In this document: one piece after another, positions 25,878 to 34,787 of the stretch | Layout of the letters: the number at the start of each line of letters is the position of its first letter | How positions within the stretch are numbered: the stretch's first letter is position 1 | Assembly (NCBI GenBank): GCA_934432885.1 | Contig: CAKRYY010000005.1 | Coordinates: 1-64,000, forward strand | Direction: 5' to 3' | DNA from: an uncultured Lachnospiraceae bacterium | GTDB taxonomy: Bacteria > Bacillota > Clostridia > Lachnospirales > Lachnospiraceae | DNA length: 64,000 bases | Notes under the pieces: model-generated | Database searches by the model: none | What the model was told of the DNA's origin: nothing | What the model saw: the letters and a program-made list of their open reading frames with translations, nothing else | Program-made: the position numbers and the translations under genes

Positions 25878-25921
25878 AAATTCATCCTCCTTAAATTATG
25901 GCAAGGTCTGTGCACCTGAGC

Positions 25922-27487
25922 TTATAATACGCCGGGCGCTGACCACATGCTTTTTGTAATGTGCTGATTTACCAGTTCGAGCTGTGCTGCGTAAATTTTA
26001 CGCCAGTTATCATAAAGCTCTGCATATACCTTTGCATTTTCTGCATTGGGATAATAGGTCTTTTCAATCTTAACAACCTTTTTAACGGTTTCTTCAATAT
26101 CAGTATAAATACCAACGCCTTTTCCTGCCAGAATAGCGGCGCCGAGAGCGGTCGCCTCCTTTACATTCGGTACATGTACCGGAATGTTTAAGACGTCTGA
26201 TACAATCTGACACCATAAAGGACTCTTGGATGCGCCGGAAGCAAAAATGATTTCCTTTGGATATTCGCCGGTAACGGAAGCAACCAGTTCGATATTGCCC
26301 TTGGTAACCATTGCCGAATTTTCCATGATAGCGCGGTAAAAGGTGTAGCGGTTGAATTTTTCGGGGTCTAAAGCAAAGTTTGTAAAGGTTGGTGCGGCGT
26401 GCTTCCATGAAATGTAATTCATGACATCTGAGAAGGTGCAGCACATGCCGTAGCAGCCAGCCGGAATTTTCTCTGCTTTTTCATTCATCAAATCATAGGT
26501 ATCTCTGCCGGTCTCCTTGGAAAGCTGCTTTTCGAGCTGACAGAAGGAATCGCGGTACCATCTCATAATCAGACCAGGATAAAATGCAAGCGCTTCATAC
26601 TGCCAGAGATTAGGAAGTGCGTGGCAGTTTACACGTACGCGGCAGTCATCATCGGTCTTGGCAACAGCAGTATTGTACTCAAACTGCCAGAAGCTTCCGC
26701 CGAAAACAGCACCCTGGGAAGGAGAAACCAGTCCGACGCCGATACAGCCAAGCTGCGCGTCGCCGCCTCCTGCTACAACAGGAGTACCTGCACAAAGTCC
26801 GGTCAAGTGGGCAGCTTCCTCGCTTACATTCGCTACAACCGTGCCGCTTTCATATACGGGCGGGAAAATATCGGATTTCAAACCGCATTTTTCCATAATG
26901 CTCTTATCCCAGTCGCGGGTTGCGAGGTCAAAGATACCTGTTGTGCTGCCGTTGCTTGGTTCGATAGACATAACGCCGGTCAGCTTTAAAATCAGCCAGT
27001 CATTAAACATGCCTACATAGGCAGTTTTTTCATAAAGCTCGGGCATTTTGTTTTTTACCCATAAAATGCGAGGAAGTGCACCGAGTGCATAGGTCTGGCC
27101 GGAAACCTTGTAGATTTCACGCTCCAGCTCGGGGGATTTCTGAATCAATTCTATAACTTCATCGTCGGAGCGGGCGTCAACATTGGCGCATGCCCATAAT
27201 TCGTGATAATCCTTGTCATAAAGGACGATGCCCTCACGCATGCAGGTTGTTGAAATCGCTGCAATTTTAGAAGGATCAATACCGGTATCGGCTAATACGT
27301 CGCGGATGCAGCCGCTTGCAAGCTCCCAGTTATGTACCCAGTCAAAATCCATAGAGCCGGGGAAACGAGGGTCGGTTTTGTGTTCCCATTCCTGCTGGGA
27401 AACGCCAATCTGGTTGCCGTCCAGATCAAAAAGTACAGCACGGATGCTGCCTGTTCCGGCATCTAACGCCATCAAATATTTTTCCAT
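25922..27487 (-). CDS. lsrK: Autoinducer-2 kinase LsrK
   Basis: 521 residues, FGGY kinase fold. It phosphorylates imported AI-2 (DPD) to P-DPD, which traps it and makes the LsrR inducer. The similarity to enterobacterial LsrK is strong along the whole length: YLMALDAGTGSIRAVLFDLDGNQI, CMREGIVLY, WACANVDAR, PSNGSTTGIFDL, TRDWDKS, VVAGGGDAQLGCIG, VRVNCHALP and C-terminal SMWSAPG. Start ATG 27487 follows AGGAGG. It sits 24 bp after lsrR. Confidence 0.94.
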   Translation of the reverse strand: MEKYLMALDAGTGSIRAVLFDLDGNQIGVSQQEWEHKTDPRFPGSMDFDWVHNWELASGCIRDVLADTGIDPSKIAAISTTCMREGIVLYDKDYHELWACANVDARSDDEVIELIQKSPELEREIYKVSGQTYALGALPRILWVKNKMPELYEKTAYVGMFNDWLILKLTGVMSIEPSNGSTTGIFDLATRDWDKSIMEKCGLKSDIFPPVYESGTVVANVSEEAAHLTGLCAGTPVVAGGGDAQLGCIGVGLVSPSQGAVFGGSFWQFEYNTAVAKTDDDCRVRVNCHALPNLWQYEALAFYPGLIMRWYRDSFCQLEKQLSKETGRDTYDLMNEKAEKIPAGCYGMCCTFSDVMNYISWKHAAPTFTNFALDPEKFNRYTFYRAIMENSAMVTKGNIELVASVTGEYPKEIIFASGASKSPLWCQIVSDVLNIPVHVPNVKEATALGAAILAGKGVGIYTDIEETVKKVVKIEKTYYPNAENAKVYAELYDNWRKIYAAQLELVNQHITKSMWSAPGVL

Positions 27488-27511
27488 TGCATTTACCTCC
27501 TATAAGATTGA

Positions 27512-28438
27512 TTATTCTTGACATAGCATTTCTGCAGTACGTTCATCTGTAATTAAAATATCCAGATAGCCACCCTTTAAAGCTGCGGCTATAGCGGAAA
27601 CCTTGTGTGTCCCCGCAGCAACACCGATAACATTTTCAAGTCGGTTCAGCGTGCTTAATGGAACGCTGACGAGGCGGGAATCAACCTCCGTGTCTACAAG
27701 ATTGCCATCCTTATCAATGAAATGACAGATAATATCTCCGACGGCTCCCTTCATATTTAATAGAAGAAAGTCATTGTGGCTTAAAATCGAAGATTTCACA
27801 ATGGTCGCATCATCATCCATCGCACCGATGCCGACAATGGTCATGCTTGCCAGCTTTATCATATCGGATACTTCTTTAATAGAGCTTTCCTGCCTGATTG
27901 CCGCTGCCATTTCCGGTGAGGACATAATCAGCGGAGAAGGAATCAGATACAGCTTCGCATTAAAAATGTTAGAGCCTGAGCTGGGCAGGTAATAGCTGAC
28001 ACCGCCGGTCAGAGAAACGAAGGAAGCTGATGTTTCCAGATTGCGGGCAAGATAGGCGATTGTCCGGGAGGAGGTATCGCCGTATCCGAAGTTGATATAA
28101 CAGTTGTCTGTAATATGGTTTCCTATGTAAATAGAGGCGGCTTTGGCTATCGTATCATTGACACCCGAAGAGTCGGGATTTGTCGGAACCGCATAGCAGT
28201 CCTTTAAGTGATACTTCTCCATCAGCGCCGCTTCAAGAGAATGTCTCTTATCAAAAGAAGAAGAAATATGAAACTGTATGACACCGGTCTGTCTGGCTTT
28301 TTCCAGCAGCTTGATAACCCGCATCCTTGAAATGCCAAGCCTGTCGGCAATCGCCTGCTGCGTCATCTCTTCCATATAATAATACCAGGATATTTTCACC
28401 ATTAAATTTTCTTCAAAGTCTATTGCAGCATCATACAT
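27512..28438 (-). CDS. lsrR: LsrR-like SorC/DeoR family transcriptional regulator
   Basis: 308 residues. The N-terminal HTH is KISWYYYMEEMTQQAIADRLGISRMRVIKLLEKARQTGVI (about 14-53), corresponding to the LsrR segment that begins with IAWFYYHDGLTQ. The C-terminal sugar-phosphate domain keeps VSLTGGVSYYL, VGIGAMDDDATI, KGAVGDI and AAALKGGYLDILITD. LsrR represses lsr genes and is released by P-DPD. It begins the leftward arm and is divergent from lsrA across a 416-bp control region. Confidence 0.92.
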   Translation of the reverse strand: MYDAAIDFEENLMVKISWYYYMEEMTQQAIADRLGISRMRVIKLLEKARQTGVIQFHISSSFDKRHSLEAALMEKYHLKDCYAVPTNPDSSGVNDTIAKAASIYIGNHITDNCYINFGYGDTSSRTIAYLARNLETSASFVSLTGGVSYYLPSSGSNIFNAKLYLIPSPLIMSSPEMAAAIRQESSIKEVSDMIKLASMTIVGIGAMDDDATIVKSSILSHNDFLLLNMKGAVGDIICHFIDKDGNLVDTEVDSRLVSVPLSTLNRLENVIGVAAGTHKVSAIAAALKGGYLDILITDERTAEMLCQE

Positions 28439-28854
28439 TGCGCGTTACCTCAAACAGTTTATAACTTTCATCAACCATTATTATTATTTATATAGAAGAA
28501 ACTCGTTCATCACAGAAAACTGTTACAGATAAAAGGATAAAATATACTCCATTTACAAAACAAAAGTTTGCACGACAATCAAAAGTATCTTAATGACAGT
28601 ATAGCAACCACACTGTAAAAAGTCAATCTATAAGTACCAAAATAACACAAGAAATTTTAATATAAAGGAAAAAACAACCAAAAATATAAAAAATGGAATG
28701 TGCAAACTGGACAGTATTTATAGAAAACGAGGAATATTTTCATCAAAAAATGTTTTTGCTATTGACAAATGATAGGATACCACGTATGATTGATGTACAG
28801 AACAAAATATTGCACAGTACACAAATGTTGCAATGAAAGAATGGGGGAAAGGAA
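28439..28854. promoter_or_regulatory. Divergent lsrR/lsrA control region
   Basis: This 416-bp AT-rich gap between the two lsr arms has no credible gene. Repeated half-sites suggest operators: GTTTGCAC at 28566, its inverse GTGCAAAC at 28700, and a dyad ATTGCA...TGCAAT at 28809-28834 just downstream of the lsrA promoter. Near lsrR, AAACAGTTT (28453) and AAAACTGTT (28524) form another inverted pair. LsrR is the natural candidate for binding. Confidence 0.55.
28762..28790 (+). promoter_or_regulatory. Promoter of lsrACDBF
   Basis: -35 TTGACA (28762-28767), 17-bp spacer, -10 TATGAT (28785-28790), 65 bp before lsrA. The dyad ATTGCA-N14-TGCAAT (28809-28834) lies in the transcribed leader, a position suited to repression. 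Confidence 0.75.
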
Positions 28855-30390
28855 ATGCAAAAGACTGAGGCGTCGAAAAGTAAAGACATGCTGCTGTCAA
28901 TTCAGAATATCCATAAGTCCTTCGGACTAAATCAGGTTTTGAAAGGCATCAACATGGAGCTTGGAGAAGGTGAAGTCCTTTCATTGATTGGAGGAAATGG
29001 CGCCGGCAAGAGTACCCTGATGAAAATCATCATGGGAATCTATCAGCCTGATGATGGAAGCATCTATATCAAAGGCGAACAGGTGCATTTGACCAAGCCT
29101 TCCATAGCTCTTGCACATGGAATTTACATGGTTCCGCAGGAACCGATGCTTTTTCCGAATATGACGGTAGAAGAAAATATCATCATTGGTTTTGAAGAAA
29201 AACCGGCGGAGCTGCATAAAAGACTTGTGGATCAGATGAAAGAGGTCGGATGGAACATCGACCTGAGCCGTAAGGCGAGCAGCCTTTCGATTGCAGAACA
29301 GCAGCTCGTAGAAATTTTAAGAGGTCTGCTCAGACAGGCGAGAATCCTGATTTTGGATGAGCCCACCAGTGCATTAACGTTCGATGAAGCGGAGAGCCTT
29401 TTCAAATGCGTGGAGGATCTCAAGTCAAAGGGAATTGGTATTATCTATATCACACATAGATTGACAGAGGTATTCGAAATTTCCACCAGCGTTGCAATTA
29501 TGCGTGACGGTGTAATTACCCTGAGTGGAGTGGTAAGCGAATTTACCAAAGAAGCACTTGTGCGGGGACTTCTTCCAGCAAATGCTGAGAAGGAAAAAGA
29601 AAGCAAAGAAGATACCATCAAGGGAATTGATTATAAAAATCAGAAGCCGGTCTTGGAAATCAAGGATTTCAGCGGTTATGGCTTCAATCATATTTCCTTA
29701 GAGCTTTATCCGGGAGAGATTCTTGGAGTTGCCGGCGTTGTGGGAGCGGGACGGACCGAGCTTGCGACGACGATTTTTGGAAGAGACAAGGTGCTTGGCG
29801 GCAAGGTTATTCTGGATGGCAAAGACATTACAGGCTTATCCACCAGAAAGGTACTGGAAGCCGGTTTGAATTATGTACCGGAGGACAGACATTTACATGG
29901 ACTTTTCAAAATTGCCGATGTAGCAGTCAATACGACTTCTGCACTTTTGTCAGAGAAGGTAATGGGAAAATTCCTGCTGAATAAAAAGAAAGAGCAGGAG
30001 ATTACACAAAAATACATAGATGATTTCCGCATTAAGGTAACTGGACAGTCACAGCTTACCGGCAGCCTTTCCGGTGGAAATCAGCAGAAAATCGTAATTG
30101 GAAGAAGCCTTTCCACACAGCCTAAGGTAGTAATTCTGGACGAGCCTACAAGAGGAATCGATGCCGGCGCGCGTGGAGATGTTTATGCAATTATTCATCA
30201 GCTCCGTAAACAGGGCGTTTCGGTACTTCTGATTTCTTCGGATATGGAAGAAATCGTGGAACTCTCTGACAGAGTAGTATCTGTTTTCCAGGGACGTATC
30301 AATGCAGAATTCCAGAAGGATGAAATCAATCAGGATAATCTGATGGCAGCGGCATTTGATGTAAAGGCTGAGAAAGGAGCAGGAGCATGA
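28855..30390 (+). CDS. lsrA: AI-2 ABC transporter ATP-binding protein LsrA
   Basis: 511 residues with two ABC modules, the form found in sugar/AI-2 importers of the Lsr/Rbs/Mgl group. Module 1 has GGNGAGKST (about 45), the QQL.EI.RGL signature variant and ILDEPTSALT; module 2 has a degenerate P-loop GVVGAGRTEL (about 298) and an intact LSGGNQQK. Powers uptake of AI-2 bound by LsrB. GGGGAAAGG precedes ATG 28855. Its last 4 bp overlap lsrC. Confidence 0.9.
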   Translation: MQKTEASKSKDMLLSIQNIHKSFGLNQVLKGINMELGEGEVLSLIGGNGAGKSTLMKIIMGIYQPDDGSIYIKGEQVHLTKPSIALAHGIYMVPQEPMLFPNMTVEENIIIGFEEKPAELHKRLVDQMKEVGWNIDLSRKASSLSIAEQQLVEILRGLLRQARILILDEPTSALTFDEAESLFKCVEDLKSKGIGIIYITHRLTEVFEISTSVAIMRDGVITLSGVVSEFTKEALVRGLLPANAEKEKESKEDTIKGIDYKNQKPVLEIKDFSGYGFNHISLELYPGEILGVAGVVGAGRTELATTIFGRDKVLGGKVILDGKDITGLSTRKVLEAGLNYVPEDRHLHGLFKIADVAVNTTSALLSEKVMGKFLLNKKKEQEITQKYIDDFRIKVTGQSQLTGSLSGGNQQKIVIGRSLSTQPKVVILDEPTRGIDAGARGDVYAIIHQLRKQGVSVLLISSDMEEIVELSDRVVSVFQGRINAEFQKDEINQDNLMAAAFDVKAEKGAGA

Positions 30391-31406
30391 ATTATATAAA
30401 GAAAATTGCGAAAGCCCGTGAAGCGAGCAGCCTGTTATTTCTAATTATACTGTTTGCGATTGTTGGCTGTATCAACATAAGCTTTCTGGCACCTTCCAGT
30501 ATTGCAGCATGCTTTAATGACAGCGTAGTATTTACCCTGCTGGCAGTTGGAATGGCATTTACCATTTTCATTGGAGAAATTGATGTTTCGGTTGGCGCAA
30601 ACCTCGGATTTACCGCATCGGTTGTCGGCTCACTCCTGCGGGACGGTCACAACTGGGTATTCTGCTTTGCAGTTGGTATTCTGATAGGCGCCGTAATCGG
30701 TCTGGTAAATGGCTGGGGTGTTGCAGTACTGAATATCCCATCACTGATTTTTACACTTGGTACCAACGGCGTGCTTCGTGGATTGATTTATGTATACACA
30801 AATGGAGCATGGGTGGAAAACCTTCCGGGTGCGTTTACTGCATACTCCTCCAAGACAATGCTCGGTGATTTGACCGGCTATTATCTGGTAACGATTATTG
30901 CAGTAATCATCATACATATTCTACTGACACGTACAAGAAAAGGAAAATACTTTATTGCAGTCGGCGATAATGCAGGCGGCGCTACATTAGTCGGTATTCC
31001 GACAATGTGGACCAAGATTACAGCATATATCCTTTGCGGTATCTTTGCAGCGATTGCAAGTATTCTGTACGCATCACGAATTGGCTTCATTACTGCGATT
31101 GCAGGAAATGGATATGAAATGAAGGCGGTTGCAGCCTGCGTTATTGGAGGAATCAGCCTTTCAGGAGGACTTGGAAGCGTCATCGGCGCATCTATTGGCG
31201 CGGTCATCATGTCAAGCGTCAGCCGTATTCTGGTATTTATGGGATTCTCGTCCGATTATGATAATACGATTACCGGCGTTATGCTGATTGTAATTGTAGT
31301 AGTAGATGCGTTGATGCAGCGTCATGCGGCAGAGCGGATCAGGCGTGAACGCTTATCTGCAAGAGCTTCGCATACTACTGAAGAAAAAGGAGGAGAGCAG
31401 GCATGA
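30387..31406 (+). CDS. lsrC: AI-2 ABC transporter permease LsrC
   Basis: 339 residues and about ten hydrophobic segments of the branched sugar-permease family (BPD_transp_2), with the EIDVSVGANLGF loop and the GGISLSGGLGSVIGASIGA motif used for contact with the ATPase. It overlaps lsrA and lsrD by ATGA junctions, indicating translational coupling. Assignment as LsrC rather than LsrD is by gene order. Confidence 0.85.
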   Translation: MNYIKKIAKAREASSLLFLIILFAIVGCINISFLAPSSIAACFNDSVVFTLLAVGMAFTIFIGEIDVSVGANLGFTASVVGSLLRDGHNWVFCFAVGILIGAVIGLVNGWGVAVLNIPSLIFTLGTNGVLRGLIYVYTNGAWVENLPGAFTAYSSKTMLGDLTGYYLVTIIAVIIIHILLTRTRKGKYFIAVGDNAGGATLVGIPTMWTKITAYILCGIFAAIASILYASRIGFITAIAGNGYEMKAVAACVIGGISLSGGLGSVIGASIGAVIMSSVSRILVFMGFSSDYDNTITGVMLIVIVVVDALMQRHAAERIRRERLSARASHTTEEKGGEQA

Positions 31407-32407
31407 ACAAGATGAAAAAAGCGTTTTTGAATTGGGAAACCTTTCTCCTTGGTGTTTTGCTTTTGGAATTTGTAATATTTGGCGCTAAAAATTCGAAATT
31501 CCTGATGCCGCGGGTACTGCTCGCCAGTGTAAATGACTTTATTGCAATCTGCTTTATTGCATTGTTTGTTACCTTTGTTATGATTACCGGCGGTATTGAT
31601 ATACAGGCGGCAAGCATTGTCGGTCTTACTTCTATTATTATAGGTGTAGGCTGGCAGGATGGCGGCATGAACATTTGGACAGCTTCCCTGCTTGCGATTG
31701 TAGCAGCTGCATTCTGCGGAGCGCTTTCCGGTTTCTTCGTAGCCTACTGCGGAGTACAGGCGATGGTGGTTACGCTGGGTGGCAGCTTCCTATATGCAGG
31801 CTTTGCCCTTCTGGTATCAAACCTTTCTGCAACAGAGGCATATCAGGGAATCAGCGGTTTCCCGGATGACTTTAAAATTATTTCAAAGTTTAAACTGTTT
31901 GGCGTGATACCGAGCCAGCTGCTTGTATTTATTGCATTGATTATCATTGCATACATTCTGCTTCATAAATCCAAGTACGGAAGAAGCATTTTCCTTGTAG
32001 GTATCAATCAGGAAGCGGCTGAGTATTCGGGAATCAATACAAGACTTGTAATCTTAAGCACTTATGTATTATCTGCAATCAGTGCAGCACTTGCAGGAAT
32101 TATGCTTACCTCTTATCTTGGAACGGCAAAGAGTGATCTGGGCTCTAACCTGACACTGAACATTATTACAGCGGTTGTTTTGGGCGGTACGCTTAGTACC
32201 GGTGGAAAAGGAAGCGTTATCGGTACAGCACTTGCTTCACTGGTAATCGGAATCCTTCGTTTTGGACTTCCGCTCTGCTTCAAGGTAAATACGCAGTACC
32301 TCGATATTCCGGTCGGCATTCTGCTGCTGGTTGTCGTAATTGGACGTGCGATTGTTTCCAGACCGGAAACGGCAGCTTTCTTCAAAAAGCTGAAAAAAGA
32401 AAAGTAA
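31403..32407 (+). CDS. lsrD: AI-2 ABC transporter permease LsrD
   Basis: 334 residues, the second BPD_transp_2 permease of the importer, with GGIDIQAASIVGL and GGTLSTGGKGSVIGTALASL. It forms the membrane channel with LsrC. The start overlaps the lsrC stop and GGAGG lies just upstream. A 75-bp gap then separates it from lsrB. Confidence 0.85.
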   Translation: MNKMKKAFLNWETFLLGVLLLEFVIFGAKNSKFLMPRVLLASVNDFIAICFIALFVTFVMITGGIDIQAASIVGLTSIIIGVGWQDGGMNIWTASLLAIVAAAFCGALSGFFVAYCGVQAMVVTLGGSFLYAGFALLVSNLSATEAYQGISGFPDDFKIISKFKLFGVIPSQLLVFIALIIIAYILLHKSKYGRSIFLVGINQEAAEYSGINTRLVILSTYVLSAISAALAGIMLTSYLGTAKSDLGSNLTLNIITAVVLGGTLSTGGKGSVIGTALASLVIGILRFGLPLCFKVNTQYLDIPVGILLLVVVIGRAIVSRPETAAFFKKLKKEK

Positions 32408-32482
32408 GAATGCCAGTCGTGCAAACAAATGAGTTTATTCAAAGCAAATGCTTTTGAATATAGAAAAAAGGAGGAAAAAGGA

Positions 32483-33664
32483 ATGAAGATGAAAAAAGTT
32501 ATGTCACTTGTACTTGCTTTATCAATGGTACTTTCATTGACCGCTTGTGGCGGAAGCAATGCAGAAACAGCAGCTCCGGCAGCAGAACCGGCAGCAGAGG
32601 AGACAACGGCAGCTCCTGCAGCAGAAGAAGCAGCTCCTGCAGAGACAGAAGCAGCAGCGGCAACAGAAGGCGCTGACATTGCAGGAAAAACAGTTGTATT
32701 TATTCCGAAGGTAACAGGAAACGCATTCTTCGAGGCAGCAAATGATGGCGCTCAGAAATATGCGGCAGATTGGGGAATTACAGTTGATTATCAGGGAAGC
32801 GCAACCGCTGGTGTTGCTGACCAGGTACAGGTAATTAACAATGCAGTAGCAAGCGGTGCAGATGCAATCTGTATCTCTACTGTAGATGCAGCTGGTGTAA
32901 GAGATGCTTTACTGGCAGCAAAGGATGCAGGACTTACAGTATGTACATGGGACTCTGACTCTGAGTCTGATGCTCGTTCCTTAATGGTATCTCAGGGAAC
33001 TCCTGAAGTTCTTGGACAGATGCTGGTTGACATGTCTGTTGACGCATTAAAGAAACGTGGCGTTGATCCTGAAAAGGATGAAGTTAAGTATGTATGGCAT
33101 TATTCACAGGCAACAGTTACAGACCAGAACTCCTGGCAGGTAGCTGGTGAAAAGATTATTGCTGAGAAATATCCGAACTGGAATAAGGTTGCAGACAACT
33201 ATTACTCCAATCAGGATGCTGAGCAGGCAGTTTCTACAGGTGCAGCTATTCTGGATGCTTATTCAGATATCGACCTGATTATCTGCAACGACTCTACAGC
33301 ACTTCCTGGACAGTTAAAGGCAGCTCAGAACAAAGGTCTTACAAAAGACGATATTACAATCACAGGCTTTGCAAGCCCTCAGTCTATCAAGGAATATTGC
33401 GATGCAGGCGTTCTGTATGAATGGGGTCTTTGGGATTGTGGTATCCAGGGCGCTTTAGGATGCTATCTTGCAGCTTACCTTGCAGCAGGAAACGAAGTTA
33501 AGGTTGGCGACAAAGTATCCGTTCCTGGTATCGGCGATGTAGAAATCCTTGCAAATGACTGCTTAACAGAAGGCGATACAACCGCAGATGTAAACAACGG
33601 TGTAGTTCTTCTTCCGGAGCGTGTTGTATTCGATGAGTCCAATGTAAACGACTATAACTTCTAA
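32483..33664 (+). CDS. lsrB: AI-2 binding lipoprotein LsrB
   Basis: 393 residues. A lipoprotein signal ends at Cys22 (LSLTACGG), followed by an Ala/Glu/Pro/Thr linker of about 45 residues and a periplasmic-binding-protein fold. Long matches to LsrB include FIPKVTGNAFF, VCTWDSDSESDARS, QGTPEVLGQMLVDM, ATVTDQNSW, EWGLWDCGIQG and NNGVVLLPERVVFD. Of the six AI-2 contacts known in enterobacterial LsrB, Lys76, Asp157, Asp214 and Gln215 are kept, while the Pro/Ala pair is Asn269/Ser271. ATG 32483 follows AAGGAGG; the frame is open from 32429. Confidence 0.93.
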   Translation: MKMKKVMSLVLALSMVLSLTACGGSNAETAAPAAEPAAEETTAAPAAEEAAPAETEAAAATEGADIAGKTVVFIPKVTGNAFFEAANDGAQKYAADWGITVDYQGSATAGVADQVQVINNAVASGADAICISTVDAAGVRDALLAAKDAGLTVCTWDSDSESDARSLMVSQGTPEVLGQMLVDMSVDALKKRGVDPEKDEVKYVWHYSQATVTDQNSWQVAGEKIIAEKYPNWNKVADNYYSNQDAEQAVSTGAAILDAYSDIDLIICNDSTALPGQLKAAQNKGLTKDDITITGFASPQSIKEYCDAGVLYEWGLWDCGIQGALGCYLAAYLAAGNEVKVGDKVSVPGIGDVEILANDCLTEGDTTADVNNGVVLLPERVVFDESNVNDYNF

Positions 33665-33685
33665 GTAGTTGAATATGTATGAGTT

Positions 33686-33727
33686 CACGCAGGGCGCATA
33701 GCAATGTGCGCCCTTGCGGGAATTTTT
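33686..33727 (+). terminator. Hairpin between lsrB and lsrF (attenuator or mRNA end)
   Basis: CGCAGGGCGCA-TAGCAATG-TGCGCCCTTGCG followed by GGAATTTTTATC. It may partly terminate transcription or protect the lsrB 3' end, lowering lsrF relative to the abundant binding protein. Confidence 0.55.
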
Positions 33728-33773
33728 ATCTGGCAGAAAATATACATAGAAAATTAAGGAGGCTAAACACAAA

Positions 33774-34655
33774 ATGGCAGATTTAGAAGGATTAAAAGTA
33801 GCAAAAGATTATAAGGTCAATGTACCTTTTGCAAATCAGGGCAGCTTTCACGTAAAGGGTGCAAATAACTTGGATTGGGGTATGAAAAAACATCTTTCCA
33901 ATATTTTTGATCCGGTCAGCGGAAATACAGTGATGTTTGCTTTCGATCATGGCTATTTTATGGGATCTACAGCAGGTCTGGAAAGACTGGATATTCTTAT
34001 TCCACAGCTGATTCCGTATGTAGACGTATTGATGGGCACAAGAGGAGCGCTGCGTACCTGTGTTCCACCGGAATGCCGTAAAGGAATCGCACTTCGTACA
34101 ACTTCCGGATCTTCTATGTTAAATGACGACCTTTCTCATGAAGTTGTAGCGGTTGATATTGAAGATGCTGTAAGAATGAACGCAGATTGTATGGCTGTTC
34201 AGACCTTTATCGGTGCAGACGGTCAGCTTTCCAGCATTGATAACCTGTCAAAGACAATCAATGCAGGTATTCGTTACAGCGTACCGACTATGGGCGTAGT
34301 TGCTGTTGGAAAACAGATGGAACGTACGGACAGATTCTTTAAGCTGGCAACCAGAATCCTTGCAGAAATGGGCGCAAACATCATTAAGACCTATAACTGT
34401 GAGAACTTTGAAGAAGTTGTAGCAGCATGTCCGGTACCAATCGTAGTAGCAGGTGGAAAGAAGCTTCCGGAGAAGGATGCACTTACTCTGGCATACGAAG
34501 TAATCAGCAAGGGAGCAAGAGGCGTAGATATGGGACGTAATATCTTCCAGAGCCACAATCCGGTTGCTATGGCACAGGCAGTTAATATGATTGTTCATAA
34601 GGGCGCTACTGATAAGGAAGCATACGAATTTTTCCTGGATACCAAGGATAAATAA
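33774..34655 (+). CDS. lsrF: LsrF-type thiolase (3-hydroxy-5-phosphonooxypentane-2,4-dione thiolase)
   Basis: 293 residues of the class I aldolase/DhnA fold. LsrF transfers an acetyl group from P-HPD to CoA, giving acetyl-CoA and DHAP. Diagnostic stretches are NNLDWGMKKHLSNIFDP, FAFDHGYFMGSTAGLERLDI, AEMGANIIKTYN with the Schiff-base type Lys, VPIVVAGGKKLPEKDAL and GVDMGRNIFQSHNPVAM. These align with E. coli LsrF almost without gaps. AAGGAGG precedes ATG 33774. Last gene of the rightward lsr arm. Confidence 0.93.
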   Translation: MADLEGLKVAKDYKVNVPFANQGSFHVKGANNLDWGMKKHLSNIFDPVSGNTVMFAFDHGYFMGSTAGLERLDILIPQLIPYVDVLMGTRGALRTCVPPECRKGIALRTTSGSSMLNDDLSHEVVAVDIEDAVRMNADCMAVQTFIGADGQLSSIDNLSKTINAGIRYSVPTMGVVAVGKQMERTDRFFKLATRILAEMGANIIKTYNCENFEEVVAACPVPIVVAGGKKLPEKDALTLAYEVISKGARGVDMGRNIFQSHNPVAMAQAVNMIVHKGATDKEAYEFFLDTKDK

Positions 34656-34682
34656 TCGATGCAATATAAATAATTGTCATGA

Positions 34683-34718
34683 GAAAAGGGCTGGCGATGT
34701 AATCTGCTGGCTCTTTTT
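34683..34718 (+). terminator. Terminator of the rightward lsr operon
   Basis: AAAAGGGCTGGCG-ATGTAATC-TGCTGGCTCTTTTT folds into a stem of about 13 pairs including G-U wobbles, ending in a T-run. Confidence 0.65.
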
Positions 34719-34787
34719 GCCCATAATAGATATATAAGTGGCTATAAACTAATATGAGGCATTAGAAAAATGGAGGGAAGGCGTAAA

